64,000 nucleotides of DNA from Cellulosimicrobium cellulans (GTDB lineage Bacteria; Actinomycetota; Actinomycetes; Actinomycetales; Cellulomonadaceae): contig NZ_BJNZ01000003.1 in NCBI RefSeq assembly GCF_006539945.1, forward strand, positions 124,001 to 188,000, read 5' to 3'. Below are positions 7,826 to 15,529 of the stretch, piece after piece. The notes under the pieces are model-generated. The model saw nothing but the letters and a program-made list of their open reading frames with translations, made no database searches and was not told the DNA's origin. The translations under genes and the position numbers were made by a program. Position 1 is the first letter of the stretch; each line of letters starts with the position of its first letter.

Positions 7826-9079
7826 TCACAGCAGGGGCCTCAGCGGGGTGAGGACGACCTCGCTGAGCTTGGCCGCCACCGATCGGGAGTCCCACTCGGC
7901 GAGCGTGAGCTCCCGGGAGTTCGACAGGTCGACGTCGAACACCTTCTCCATCTGCTCGGCCACCCCGGGGTCGGTGATCTCGAGGTTCACCTCGTAGTTC
8001 CCCGTCAGGGAGAGCCGGTCGATGTTGGCCGTCCCGATCGTCGTCCACGCGCCGTCGATGGTGGCGGTCTTCGCGTGCACCATCGCGTCCCGGTACAGGT
8101 GGATGCGCACCCCACCCTTGAGCAGCGCCGTGTACAGGCCGCGCGACAGCCAGTCCGCGAGCACGTGGTTGGAGCGCTCGGGCACCAGGACGCGCACGTC
8201 GACCCCGCGCGCGGCGGCCGCGAGGAGGGCCGCGAGGATCTCCCGGTCCGGGATGAAGTACGCCTGCGTGATGTAGACGTGCGAGCTCGCGCGGTCGATG
8301 GCGTCGAGGTAGATGCCGCGGATCGGGAAGACCAGGTGCGCGGGCGCGTTGCGTGCGGCCCGCAGTCGCGGCTCCCAGTGCACCGACCCTGGGTCGGCGA
8401 GCAGCGGCTGGCCGGGCTTCCGGTTCGCGTTCCAGAAGTCGACGAACGCGTTGCGCAGCTCCCACGCGCTCGGGCCCACGAGGCGGATGTGCGTGTCGCG
8501 CCACTGCGTCGCGTACAGGGCGCCGATGTTGTACCCGCCCACGAACGCGATCTCGTCGTCGACCACGAGGATCTTGCGGTGGTCGCGACCCGACTTGCGC
8601 ACGTTGAGCATGAGCACGCCCGGGCGGAACACGGGGTAGCGGATGACGTGGATCGGTTCCGGCAGGTCGAAGAACGCCTGCGGGACGACGAGGTTCGCGA
8701 AGCCGTCGTAGACGACGAACACCTCGACGCCGCGCGCGCTCGCCTCGACCAGCGCCTGCTTGAACTCCTCGCCGAGCGCGTCGGCCTTCCAGATGTACGT
8801 CTCGAGCAGGATGCGGCGCTGCGCCCCGCGGATCGCGCCGAGCATCTCCCGGTAGACGTCCTCGCCGTACGTGAAGACGGTCGTCGTGGTGCCCGCGACC
8901 TCGACGTCGGTGGGGGAGGAGCGGGGGAACGACGCCTCGGTCGTGTTGCGGCGCTTGCGGATCGCGTCGGCGGTGACGAGCACGCTCGCGACGGTGATCG
9001 GCGCCGCGACGGCGACCACGAGCGCGCGGGAGAGCAGACGGCGGGCGGTGCGCAGGGCGGAGTCGGCGGACAGGTGCAC
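7826..9079 (-). CDS. Phospholipase D family protein / cardiolipin synthase-like
   Basis: 417 aa. An N-terminal membrane helix (about 17-38) anchors two HKD phosphodiesterase motifs: HxK(x4)D at H167-K169-D174 (GRDHRKILVVDDEIAFVGG) and at H335-K337-D342 (MVHAKTATIDGAWTTIGTAN). Two HKD motifs in one chain form the active site of PLD enzymes. Bacterial members of this size usually make cardiolipin from phosphatidylglycerol or CDP-DAG, so membrane phospholipid transfer is inferred. The GTG at 9079 is preceded by TACGGT 6 nt away, suggesting a leaderless transcript. Confidence 0.88.
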   Translation of the reverse strand: MHLSADSALRTARRLLSRALVVAVAAPITVASVLVTADAIRKRRNTTEASFPRSSPTDVEVAGTTTTVFTYGEDVYREMLGAIRGAQRRILLETYIWKADALGEEFKQALVEASARGVEVFVVYDGFANLVVPQAFFDLPEPIHVIRYPVFRPGVLMLNVRKSGRDHRKILVVDDEIAFVGGYNIGALYATQWRDTHIRLVGPSAWELRNAFVDFWNANRKPGQPLLADPGSVHWEPRLRAARNAPAHLVFPIRGIYLDAIDRASSHVYITQAYFIPDREILAALLAAAARGVDVRVLVPERSNHVLADWLSRGLYTALLKGGVRIHLYRDAMVHAKTATIDGAWTTIGTANIDRLSLTGNYEVNLEITDPGVAEQMEKVFDVDLSNSRELTLAEWDSRSVAAKLSEVVLTPLRPLL

Positions 9080-9182
9080 GGACTCACCGTAGCGGGCGCG
9101 TCTCCGGGCGCGACCGCAGGACGGGCGCGCCGCGGGTGAGATCCCGCACCTCCGCCGCTCCCGGGTTCCCCGAGCGCCCGGG

Positions 9183-9452
9183 TCAGTGCGAGCGCAGGGC
9201 CTTGATCAGCTCGGCCTTGCGCATCGAGGAGCGGCCCTCGATGCCGATCTCCGCGGCACGCTTGCGCAGCTTCTCGACCGTCCAGTCGTCGTAGTCGCCG
9301 GCCTTGCCGCCCTTGCGTCCGACGCTCGTGCGGGACGAGCCTGCCGCGGCGTTCGCGATGCGCGCCGCCTTCTCCTTCGAGTCGCCCTCGTCGCGCAGCT
9401 TCTCGTACAGCTCGGGGTCCTTCACGCTCGGTCCCGGGTCGCGCTTCGGCAC
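9183..9452 (-). CDS. Rho-N-domain small protein (DUF7218 type)
   Basis: 89 aa from GTG 9452, which has a good GGGAGG site 5 nt upstream. The sequence is highly charged: PKRDPGPSVKDPELYEKLRD, an Ala-rich middle with SSRTSVGRKGGKAGDY, then a C-terminal LEM/SAP/Rho-N-like helical motif DDWTVEKLRKRAAEIGIEG ending in KAELIKALRSH. Such proteins are common in actinobacteria and are presumed nucleic-acid-binding; their function is unknown. The gene lies in frame with the end of the upstream beta-propeller gene, which has no stop codon before it, so it may also be translated as part of a 580-aa fusion. Confidence 0.8.
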   Translation of the reverse strand: MPKRDPGPSVKDPELYEKLRDEGDSKEKAARIANAAAGSSRTSVGRKGGKAGDYDDWTVEKLRKRAAEIGIEGRSSMRKAELIKALRSH

Positions 9453-10925
9453 GGCGTCCTCCCTCGTCGCGGGCCGGCCACCTCGGCGCGGGGGCCGGTC
9501 TCCCGTCAGGCTCGCCCCACCGAAGCCTGCTCGCACGCGGACCTCGCCCGACCGCCTCCTCTCGGCACCTCGTCCGAGCACCGTGATGCGCGACGAGCTC
9601 GGGTCCACGTGCACGACCCGCCCCGCCACCGCGGCGAAGCCGTGCGGGTCCGCGTCGTACCCGGCCTGCCAGCGCACGTCACCGTCGTCGAGGGACAGGG
9701 CGACCATGAGCGCGCGCCGCGGGGTGCCCGGGTCGGGCCCGACCACGGCGAGGGTCGCACCGTCGGTGAACGCCGCCGTCACGCCGCGCGCGAGGTCCGG
9801 TCCGGGGGCGGGTCCGCCCGTGGACACGGCCGGAGCGCGACGGGGCCAGGACCACACCCGCTCGCCCGTGCGCGCGTCGAGGGCGACGAGCGCGCCGTCG
9901 GCGGCGAGGACCACCCGGGAGCCCGCGAGCGCCACGGCCTGTACGGCGGGCAGGTCGACGTGCCACAGCTCGCGCGGTGCGTCCGCGCCCTGGCCGGGCG
10001 GGGCGTCGAGCGCGGTCACCCGGGCGGGCGTCGTGACGAGCCAGGTGGTCGCGTCGCGGCCGGGACCGACGAGCGGGACGAGCAGGCGTCCGGGGACCGC
10101 GGTGCGGACCGCCCCGTCCGGGGCGACGAGCTGTGTGGACCCGGTGCGGTCGGGGGGCCGGGTGGTCGTGCGCCAGAACGTGCCGTCCGCGCGCGCCGTG
10201 ACGGCCGCCGTGATCGTGTCGCCGCGCGTGTCGAGGCGGGTTCCGGCGGGGGTGAGGACCGCGCTGAGGCGGCAGCCGCGCACGACGAGCAGGTCGTCCT
10301 CGACGGTGACCGCGGCCTGGCCGGCCACCTGGGGCCGGCACATCGCGGTGCGCTCGGCGTCGTCCGGGTCGATCTCCCGGTGCCAGCGCACCCGGGCGGT
10401 GCGCGCGTCCTGGAGCGCGAGGTGGACGACGCCTCCGGTGCGCGACCAGCGCAGGACCGTGCCGCCCGGGGCGGGGACCGCGCGCCCGAGGTCGTCGCCG
10501 AGAGGCACGGCGTCCGTCACCGGCCCGGACGGACCGAGCACGTGCGCCACCGGTGCGAGCGCGGGACCTGTCAGGCCCGTGACCTCCACTCCCGCACCGG
10601 TGACCGTGGCGAGGATCCTGCCGTCGTCGACGACGGTGAGCCGGGGTGCGGCGGCGTCGGTCTCCCACACGAGCCCCGGTGGCACCGCGAGCGAGACGAC
10701 GGCGCCTGGCCGGGCGAGGCGCCCGTGCTCCGCGGTGGTCGCGCGCCACGTCCCGACCGCCACGACCGCGAGGGCGAGCACCAGGAGCGGCACCGCGACG
10801 CGCAGGAGCAGGGCATGTCGTCGGGCCGGTGCCGCGGGCCCGTGGGCCCCCTCCGCGGGTGCGCCGCGCCCGGCCGGCGGGGGCTCGTCGTCGGGGACGA
10901 GCTCCACCCGGTGGAGCGAGGCCAT
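9183..10925 (-). CDS. Membrane-anchored PQQ-like beta-propeller protein, frame running into the Rho-N gene
   Basis: An open frame of 580 codons from ATG 10925. Residues 1-40 are cytoplasmic, about 41-63 form a transmembrane helix (LLLRVAVPLLVLALAVVAVG), and the exported part to about 450 has PQQ/WD-type blades (ALDARTGERVWSWP, LDDGDVRWQAGYD, GRVVHVDPSSSRITVLG). The natural end appears to be after ITVLG, where codon 452 (plus 9570-9572) is CGA; TGA would stop there. Instead the frame continues through 40 Arg-rich residues and the ribosome site of the next gene. A TAGCGT hexamer 7 nt before the ATG suggests a leaderless mRNA. Function unknown. Confidence 0.65.
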   Translation of the reverse strand: MASLHRVELVPDDEPPPAGRGAPAEGAHGPAAPARRHALLLRVAVPLLVLALAVVAVGTWRATTAEHGRLARPGAVVSLAVPPGLVWETDAAAPRLTVVDDGRILATVTGAGVEVTGLTGPALAPVAHVLGPSGPVTDAVPLGDDLGRAVPAPGGTVLRWSRTGGVVHLALQDARTARVRWHREIDPDDAERTAMCRPQVAGQAAVTVEDDLLVVRGCRLSAVLTPAGTRLDTRGDTITAAVTARADGTFWRTTTRPPDRTGSTQLVAPDGAVRTAVPGRLLVPLVGPGRDATTWLVTTPARVTALDAPPGQGADAPRELWHVDLPAVQAVALAGSRVVLAADGALVALDARTGERVWSWPRRAPAVSTGGPAPGPDLARGVTAAFTDGATLAVVGPDPGTPRRALMVALSLDDGDVRWQAGYDADPHGFAAVAGRVVHVDPSSSRITVLGRGAERRRSGEVRVRAGFGGASLTGDRPPRRGGRPATREDAVPKRDPGPSVKDPELYEKLRDEGDSKEKAARIANAAAGSSRTSVGRKGGKAGDYDDWTVEKLRKRAAEIGIEGRSSMRKAELIKALRSH

Positions 10926-10958
10926 ACGGATGACGCTACGCGCCCCGCGGTCCCCGCG

Positions 10959-12020
10959 TCAGGCCTCCGCGGGCTCGAGCGCGGCCGAGAGGGGGTGGGC
11001 GCGGATCGCGGCGGCGAGCTCGCCCTCGATCCGGTCGAGGTACACGCCCGTGGTCGCGATCGACGCGTGCCCGAGGAGCTCGGCGACGACCTTCACGTCC
11101 CATCCTTCGGCGGCCAGCAGCGTCGCCGTCGTGTGGCGCAGCGCGTGCGGCGTGGCCTCGCGCCGGTACTGGGCGGGCATGCGCGCGACGCAGCGCCGCA
11201 GGAGGCCGCGCACGGCCTGGGCGTCGATGCGCCGACCGCGCCAGGACAGCAGGAGGGCGCGCTGCGCGTCGGGGTCCTCGGGGCGGCGCGCCAGCAGCGT
11301 CGGTCGCAGGCGCTGCAGGTACTCCTCGAGCGCGGCGGCCAGCGGGGGAGAGAGCGTCACCGTGCGGACGTGGCCGCCCTTGCCCTGGATGCGCCACCGG
11401 GTCTGGTCGGGCTCGCGCGCGAAGTCGTCGAGGTTCGCGCGCTCGAGCTCGGACACGCGCGGGCCGAGGACGAGCAGGAGAGCGACGACGAGGCGGTCGC
11501 GGACCTGGAGGTCCTGGTCACGACGCGAGGCGGCCGTGTCGGCCGGTGCCCGTGCCGCCGAGACCTCGAGCAGCGACGCGGCGGAGCCCGCGGACAGCGC
11601 GGTGCGCGCGACCCGCAGCCCGTCGCGCAGGCGCGCCGGGGGAGCGGCCCACTGCATCGGGTCCGCCTGCACCCAGCCCTCGCGCGCGGCGTGGGAGAAG
11701 AACCGGGTGACGGACTGGCGGAAACGGTTCACGGTCGCCGCGGAGCGCCCCGGGCTGCCGGGCTTGCGGGACGCGTCCGCGTACCGGCCGTCGGGTGTGG
11801 TCTGGTAGCGCAGGAGCACGTCGTCGACGTCCTCCCCGGTGACGTCGTCCAGCACCCGGGCCGCCCCGGCGAGCCGGACGAACTCCGTCACGTCCCGCTC
11901 GTAGCTGCGCCGCGTCGTCGGCGACAGGATCCCGCGCAGGGTCTGCGCCGCGACGGACGCGAGGTAGCGGTCGGCCGCCTCGGAGACGGTGATCCGCTCG
12001 AGGCGGGGCGGGGCGACCAT
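10959..12020 (-). CDS. Tyrosine recombinase (XerC/XerD-like integrase)
   Basis: 353 aa. Start ATG 12020, with AAGGAGG 8 nt upstream; a longer in-frame start at 12077 has none. An N-terminal SAM-like core-binding domain (about 10-120) precedes the catalytic domain. All active-site residues are present: R188 (LGPRVSE), K214 (QGKGGHVRT), H292 and R295 (HALRHTTAT), H318 (LLGH) and nucleophile Y327 (TGVYLDR). It is therefore probably an active site-specific recombinase. Position in a run of small accessory genes and about 120 nt from a histidine phosphatase gene gives no clue to its att or dif target. No flanking att repeat was found. Confidence 0.88.
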   Translation of the reverse strand: MVAPPRLERITVSEAADRYLASVAAQTLRGILSPTTRRSYERDVTEFVRLAGAARVLDDVTGEDVDDVLLRYQTTPDGRYADASRKPGSPGRSAATVNRFRQSVTRFFSHAAREGWVQADPMQWAAPPARLRDGLRVARTALSAGSAASLLEVSAARAPADTAASRRDQDLQVRDRLVVALLLVLGPRVSELERANLDDFAREPDQTRWRIQGKGGHVRTVTLSPPLAAALEEYLQRLRPTLLARRPEDPDAQRALLLSWRGRRIDAQAVRGLLRRCVARMPAQYRREATPHALRHTTATLLAAEGWDVKVVAELLGHASIATTGVYLDRIEGELAAAIRAHPLSAALEPAEA

Positions 12021-12125
12021 GCGGCGGGCCTCCTTCGGGGGAAGAGTCCGCCTCAGCCTAGGTCGTGCCACCGACACGACCGCCGACGCGCGGCGCCCTG
12101 ACCTGCGTCGACGCCAGGCAGACGA

Positions 12126-12848
12126 TCAGCGGGCCCCGTCCAGGTGCGCGACGTCGCCGACGCCCAGCACGGCACGGTTGCGGAAGAACCCGTCCTCGCG
12201 CAGCGTCGTGATGCTCCCCGACGGCACGGGGAAGGCCACGTGCCCGGCGGCCTCGACCGGCATCCCGATCCAGGCCGCGACGACGAACGTGGCCGCGAAC
12301 CCGTGCGTGACGACCACCTGGTGGTCGACGGCGCGGCGGAGCAGGTCCGTCGTCGCCGCGTACACCCGTACGGCGACGTCGAGCCTCGTCTCCGCGCCCG
12401 CGACGCCCAGGTCGTGCCGCAGCCTGTCGCCGACGGCGGGCGGCGGGACGAGCCGCGCGTCGAGCCAGGCCTGGGGCCGCCCGCCGGCTTCGCCGTAGGA
12501 CGCCTCGCGGAGGCGGGCGTCGAGGCGTGGGGCGATGCCGAGCGCGTCGCCGATCGCGGCCGCGGTCCGCCGCGTGCGCAGGAGGTCGGACGTGACGACG
12601 TCGACGGCGGCGGCTCGCGGGACCCGGGCGCGCAGGGCGGCGGCGAGGTGGTGCGCGTGCCGCGCACCCGTCGCGGTGAGGTCGGAGTCGTGGACACCCC
12701 CGACCAGACGGTCGACGTGGTGCGTGGCCTCGGGGTGGGTCACGACGTGGACGGTGCGCTCGCGCGGGCCGACGACGCCGGGCAGCGGAGGGGGAGGGAA
12801 GGGGCCGTGGAGGGGGTCGGGTTCGGGCACCCGCCCAGGCTGGCACAT
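12126..12848 (-). CDS. Histidine phosphatase superfamily protein
   Basis: 240 aa. The phosphoglycerate-mutase fold is recognisable: VVTHPEATHH at about 35-44 replaces the usual RHG motif, followed by DSDLTATGARHA, TSDLLRTRRTAAAIG, LREASYGEAGG and VVVTHGFAATFV. The catalytic histidine would be H of THPE, and a THG histidine is present near the end. The altered RHG site suggests a distinct subfamily. Substrate unknown. The first 30 residues are Pro-rich and the true start is uncertain; ATG 12848 is used because no better ribosome site is visible. Confidence 0.75.
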   Translation of the reverse strand: MCQPGRVPEPDPLHGPFPPPPLPGVVGPRERTVHVVTHPEATHHVDRLVGGVHDSDLTATGARHAHHLAAALRARVPRAAAVDVVTSDLLRTRRTAAAIGDALGIAPRLDARLREASYGEAGGRPQAWLDARLVPPPAVGDRLRHDLGVAGAETRLDVAVRVYAATTDLLRRAVDHQVVVTHGFAATFVVAAWIGMPVEAAGHVAFPVPSGSITTLREDGFFRNRAVLGVGDVAHLDGAR

Positions 12849-12997
12849 GCCAGGGCTGCGCGACGCGGGCAGCGGCAGGACCGGTCAGCACGCGGCCGCG
12901 TCCGGGCGGGGGAGGCGCTCGTCGGAGCCGTGACGTCGGCGCGGTCTACGGACCGAGCCGCCGGGCCGCGACCGCACGGCTCCGAGACGTCAGCACG

Positions 12998-13013
12998 GTG
13001 TTGACCTAAACAC
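12998..13013. promoter_or_regulatory. Near-palindrome in an AT-rich intergenic patch
   Basis: GTGTT (12998-13002) and AACAC (13009-13013) form an inverted repeat around GACCTA. It lies in an unusually AT-rich 50-nt patch (about 12998-13050) between the histidine phosphatase gene and the end of a small membrane protein gene. TTGACC at 13001-13006 could be a plus-strand -35, but there is no plus-strand gene to serve. An operator for the histidine phosphatase gene about 150 nt downstream on the minus strand is possible. Confidence 0.35.
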
Positions 13014-13038
13014 AATGGTTTGAGATGTATGTCCGATT

Positions 13039-13515
13039 CTAGGCATCGTAGCCGAACGTGCGGTCGCGCACCAGGCGCCGTCCGTGCGCCGGGGCGACGT
13101 CGGTCGCCGCCGGTCCGGGCGCCTCCGGCTCGTCCGGGGCGACGTCGGCGGCGCCCCGAGACCCAGCCCGTGCCGCCTGCGCGGGGGACACCGAGCGCCA
13201 GCACCACACGGCGACGGTCACCACGCCGGCCACGACGCCGACGACCGCGAACGCCGCGAGCGTCAGGGCGAGCACCGGGACCCACGCCAGCGTCGCGAGC
13301 GTCGTCGTGACGGCCCGTCGAGGCCGGCGCCCGTCGGGCGCGAGCCCGGTGAACGGCGACGTCGTGGCGAGCGTCTCGGAGACGGCTCCTGACGACGCCC
13401 GGGCCGGCGCGAGCTCCGCCAGGCCGCCGAGTCGCCGCGTGCCGTCGTCCCGCCTCGTGGCGCGGGCGGCGCGCGGGGACGTGTGGAGCCGTGGTGCGTA
13501 CGTCGTCGTGCTCAT
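13039..13515 (-). CDS. Hypothetical membrane protein
   Basis: 158 aa from ATG 13515 (MSTTTYAP). I do not recognise the family. The N-terminal 75 residues are Arg/Ala-rich and probably cytoplasmic or disordered; a long hydrophobic stretch at about 73-105 (LAWVPVLALTLAAFAVVGVV) could form one or two membrane helices; the tail is Pro/Ala-rich and ends in RTFGYDA. There is no good ribosome site at 13515, and an earlier ATG at 13614 overlaps the Nudix gene, so the start is uncertain. A 14-bp AT-rich palindrome lies just upstream. Confidence 0.6.
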   Translation of the reverse strand: MSTTTYAPRLHTSPRAARATRRDDGTRRLGGLAELAPARASSGAVSETLATTSPFTGLAPDGRRPRRAVTTTLATLAWVPVLALTLAAFAVVGVVAGVVTVAVWCWRSVSPAQAARAGSRGAADVAPDEPEAPGPAATDVAPAHGRRLVRDRTFGYDA

Positions 13516-13581
13516 GACGAAGGGGAGCGCGCGGGGGCGCTCCGTGATGCGCCAGAGCGGCCCGTTCGACCGCGAAATGAC

Positions 13582-13595
13582 ATAATGTACATTAT
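13582..13595. promoter_or_regulatory. Perfect AT-rich palindrome (candidate operator)
   Basis: ATAATGTACATTAT at 13582-13595 is a perfect 14-bp palindrome and nearly the only AT-rich stretch in this part of the window. It overlaps the TAA stop of the Nudix gene and lies 67 nt upstream of the small membrane protein's ATG on the minus strand. The embedded TAATGT could serve as a -10. A dimeric repressor site is a plausible reading. Confidence 0.45.
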
Positions 13596-14128
13596 CGGCG
13601 CGCGACCGGATCATCGTGACTCGCACGTGCTCTCACCCCTTCAGCGACCACCGGAGCCGGTTCCCAGAGCCCGTCACCGTTGAGGCGATGTGTCATCACG
13701 AAGGAGATCGGGACGTTCGGCCAGCCGACGCGCTGCTGCTCGATCAGCGGCACGATGAACGGACTCACCGTGTCCAGCGTGAACGGGTCGACCCATGCCG
13801 CCTCCAGCACGTGCGGCTCGTTCGCCGGAACCCGCGGCGCAGCGCTGCTCGCGGCCGTCGCATCGAAGAAGCAGACCAGCGTGCGCCGTCGTCGTTCGCG
13901 CCACTCGTGAACGCACGTGGCAACCAACCGACCGACCTCGACGACGACCCCGGTCTCTTCAGCCGTCTCGCGCGCGGCAGCCTCTTCGAGCGTCTCGCCG
14001 CGTTCGACGTGACCGCCCGGCAGCTCCCAGCTCGTGACGCCGAGCCGTTCGTGCCGGATCATCAGCCACCTCCGATCCATGCGCGTCATCGCGAACGCTG
14101 TCATGGTCGTCTCCCACGGCTCAGCCAC
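13592..14128 (-). CDS. Nudix hydrolase
   Basis: 178 aa. The Nudix box (GX5EX7REUXEEXGU) is intact at about residues 39-61: GGHVERGETLEE followed by AAARETAEETG, which binds Mg2+ for cleavage of nucleoside diphosphate-X substrates. The specific substrate cannot be told. Start: GTG 14128, exactly 6 nt after TAGGGT, indicating a leaderless transcript; an internal ATG at 14104 with a GGGAG site is an alternative. The stop is TAA, rare in this window, and lies inside an AT-rich palindrome. Confidence 0.85.
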   Translation of the reverse strand: MAEPWETTMTAFAMTRMDRRWLMIRHERLGVTSWELPGGHVERGETLEEAAARETAEETGVVVEVGRLVATCVHEWRERRRRTLVCFFDATAASSAAPRVPANEPHVLEAAWVDPFTLDTVSPFIVPLIEQQRVGWPNVPISFVMTHRLNGDGLWEPAPVVAEGVRARASHDDPVARR

Positions 14129-14303
14129 GGTCCGACCCTACGGGCTCCTCGGAACCGGCCTGCGACGTCGGGGCGAAGGCACGTGCCTGATCCCCGGGAC
14201 CCCCCGTCGCGGCGTCCGGTCTGGCGCCGCCACGCACCTTCGACAGCCCGCGGAGAAGCTGGAGCGGGCGCAGGTGAGGCATCGGCGGTGTCTACTGGCT
14301 CCT

Positions 14304-14726
14304 ATGGGACCCGTCGTCATCGATTCCTCGACCCGGTGCGCGATCGACGCCGTCACCGCGCTGCGCCTCGTGCGCGACGACGTCGGGCTCGGTGCACGAC
14401 GCCCGCTCGTCGGGCCCTCCGTGCTGCGCAGCCACGCGCTCTCGATGCTCTACCGCGACGTCCGTGACGGCGTGCTCGACGAGAAGACGGCGCGTGCCCG
14501 CCTGGAGGGCGTCGCGGGGCTGAAGATCCGCCTGCTCGGCGACCGCGTCTCGCGGGCCACCGCATGGCGGATCGCTCACGAGCTGGACGCGGACGACACC
14601 GCGGCCGCCGAGTACGTCGCGGTGGCCGTGCTCCAGGCCGACGTCCTCGTGGCCGGTGACGCGGGCGTCGTCGCCGCGGCGGGCGGGCGGATCCCTCTCG
14701 CCGCCTACGACGACCTGCTGCACTGA
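14304..14726 (+). CDS. PIN-domain protein, VapC-like
   Basis: 140 aa from ATG 14304. PIN features: an early acidic residue in VVIDSSTRCAID (about 4-15), a central helical region, and the C-terminal ELDADDTAAAEYVAVAVLQAD followed by LVAGD, equivalent to the VxTxDxxLxxxA motif of PIN nucleases. PIN proteins of this size are usually VapC-type RNase toxins. No VapB-like antitoxin gene is visible immediately upstream (175 nt without an ORF of suitable character), so it may be an orphan or a non-toxin PIN protein. Confidence 0.7.
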   Translation: MGPVVIDSSTRCAIDAVTALRLVRDDVGLGARRPLVGPSVLRSHALSMLYRDVRDGVLDEKTARARLEGVAGLKIRLLGDRVSRATAWRIAHELDADDTAAAEYVAVAVLQADVLVAGDAGVVAAAGGRIPLAAYDDLLH

Positions 14727-14744
14727 GCGGCCCTGTCCCCTGCC

Positions 14745-15269
14745 TCAGTCGTCGAAGACGTCCCAGCAGATCGCGCTGCGGCGCCGCTGATCGTCCAGGA
14801 CGAGCTCGCGCAGCTCAGCCGGGATGCGCTCGCGCTGCCAGTGCCGCTCCGCGCGGCGGGCCGCCTCGGGGTCATCGCCCCGGGCCGCGGCGTCGGCGGC
14901 CGCGGCCCGGATCGCGTACGCCGCCGCGCCCAGGTCGTGCGCCGCGACGTGAGCGACCGCCACCGCCTGCCCGGCCGCGAGCGCCGCGTACTTGACGGGT
15001 GCGGGTTGGTCGCGCCCGGCGGCGTTGGCGACGAAGGCGGTGCTGTGCGCGGTCTTCATGGGGACGTCGCCGCGGATCCAGGCGCGGGCGACGTCGAGGG
15101 CGTCGCGGGGTCGGGTGTCGTCGGGCCGGGCGCTCTCGAAGATCGGCAGGACGTGCTCGGCGCAGTCGACGGCCCACCGGGCGAGCCGGCGGTGGTGGTC
15201 GTCGGTGAGGGTGCCGCCGCGGCGGACGGTGATGAGCCTGGGGTCGCGTTCGGCGGGCAGGATCGGCAT
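14745..15269 (-). CDS. Putative immunity protein (Imm5-like)
   Basis: 174 aa from ATG 15269, with GGGGGAG 9 nt upstream. The pattern RDPRLITVRRGGTLTDDHHR, WAVDCAEHVLPIFE, RPRDALDVARAWIRGD, VAHVAAHDLGAAAYAIRAA and ELRELVLDDQR...ICWDVFDD matches the all-alpha family annotated as putative immunity proteins of polymorphic-toxin systems. A cognate toxin gene is not next to it. The family assignment is from memory of conserved motifs; a protective function is inference. Confidence 0.7.
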   Translation of the reverse strand: MPILPAERDPRLITVRRGGTLTDDHHRRLARWAVDCAEHVLPIFESARPDDTRPRDALDVARAWIRGDVPMKTAHSTAFVANAAGRDQPAPVKYAALAAGQAVAVAHVAAHDLGAAAYAIRAAAADAAARGDDPEAARRAERHWQRERIPAELRELVLDDQRRRSAICWDVFDD

Positions 15270-15529
15270 GGTCCGATGCTCCCCCACGTCGGCGTGGGCG
15301 TCGCTCTGGGTGCCGGGCGACGACGGCGGGTGGACCTGGCGGGTGCGGCCCTCTGGTCGTGTGCGGGTCGGGCGGCGTACGGTGCGATCGTCGTCCCCGT
15401 CCGTCGCTTCCCGCCGCTGAGGGGTGGGGGCCTCTCCCCCGGCAGGGTCCCGCGCGGCGTCGTCGCCGCGCCCGGCCTCTCCCCTCGGCTGGCCGGTTCG
15501 TCGGGCGGCTCGTTCCTGAGGAGGCGCTC

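Noticed and set aside
10959-12020. Prophage or integrative element around the intact tyrosine recombinase
   Set aside because: No phage, plasmid or transfer genes, no tRNA target and no flanking repeats were found, and composition matches the surroundings.
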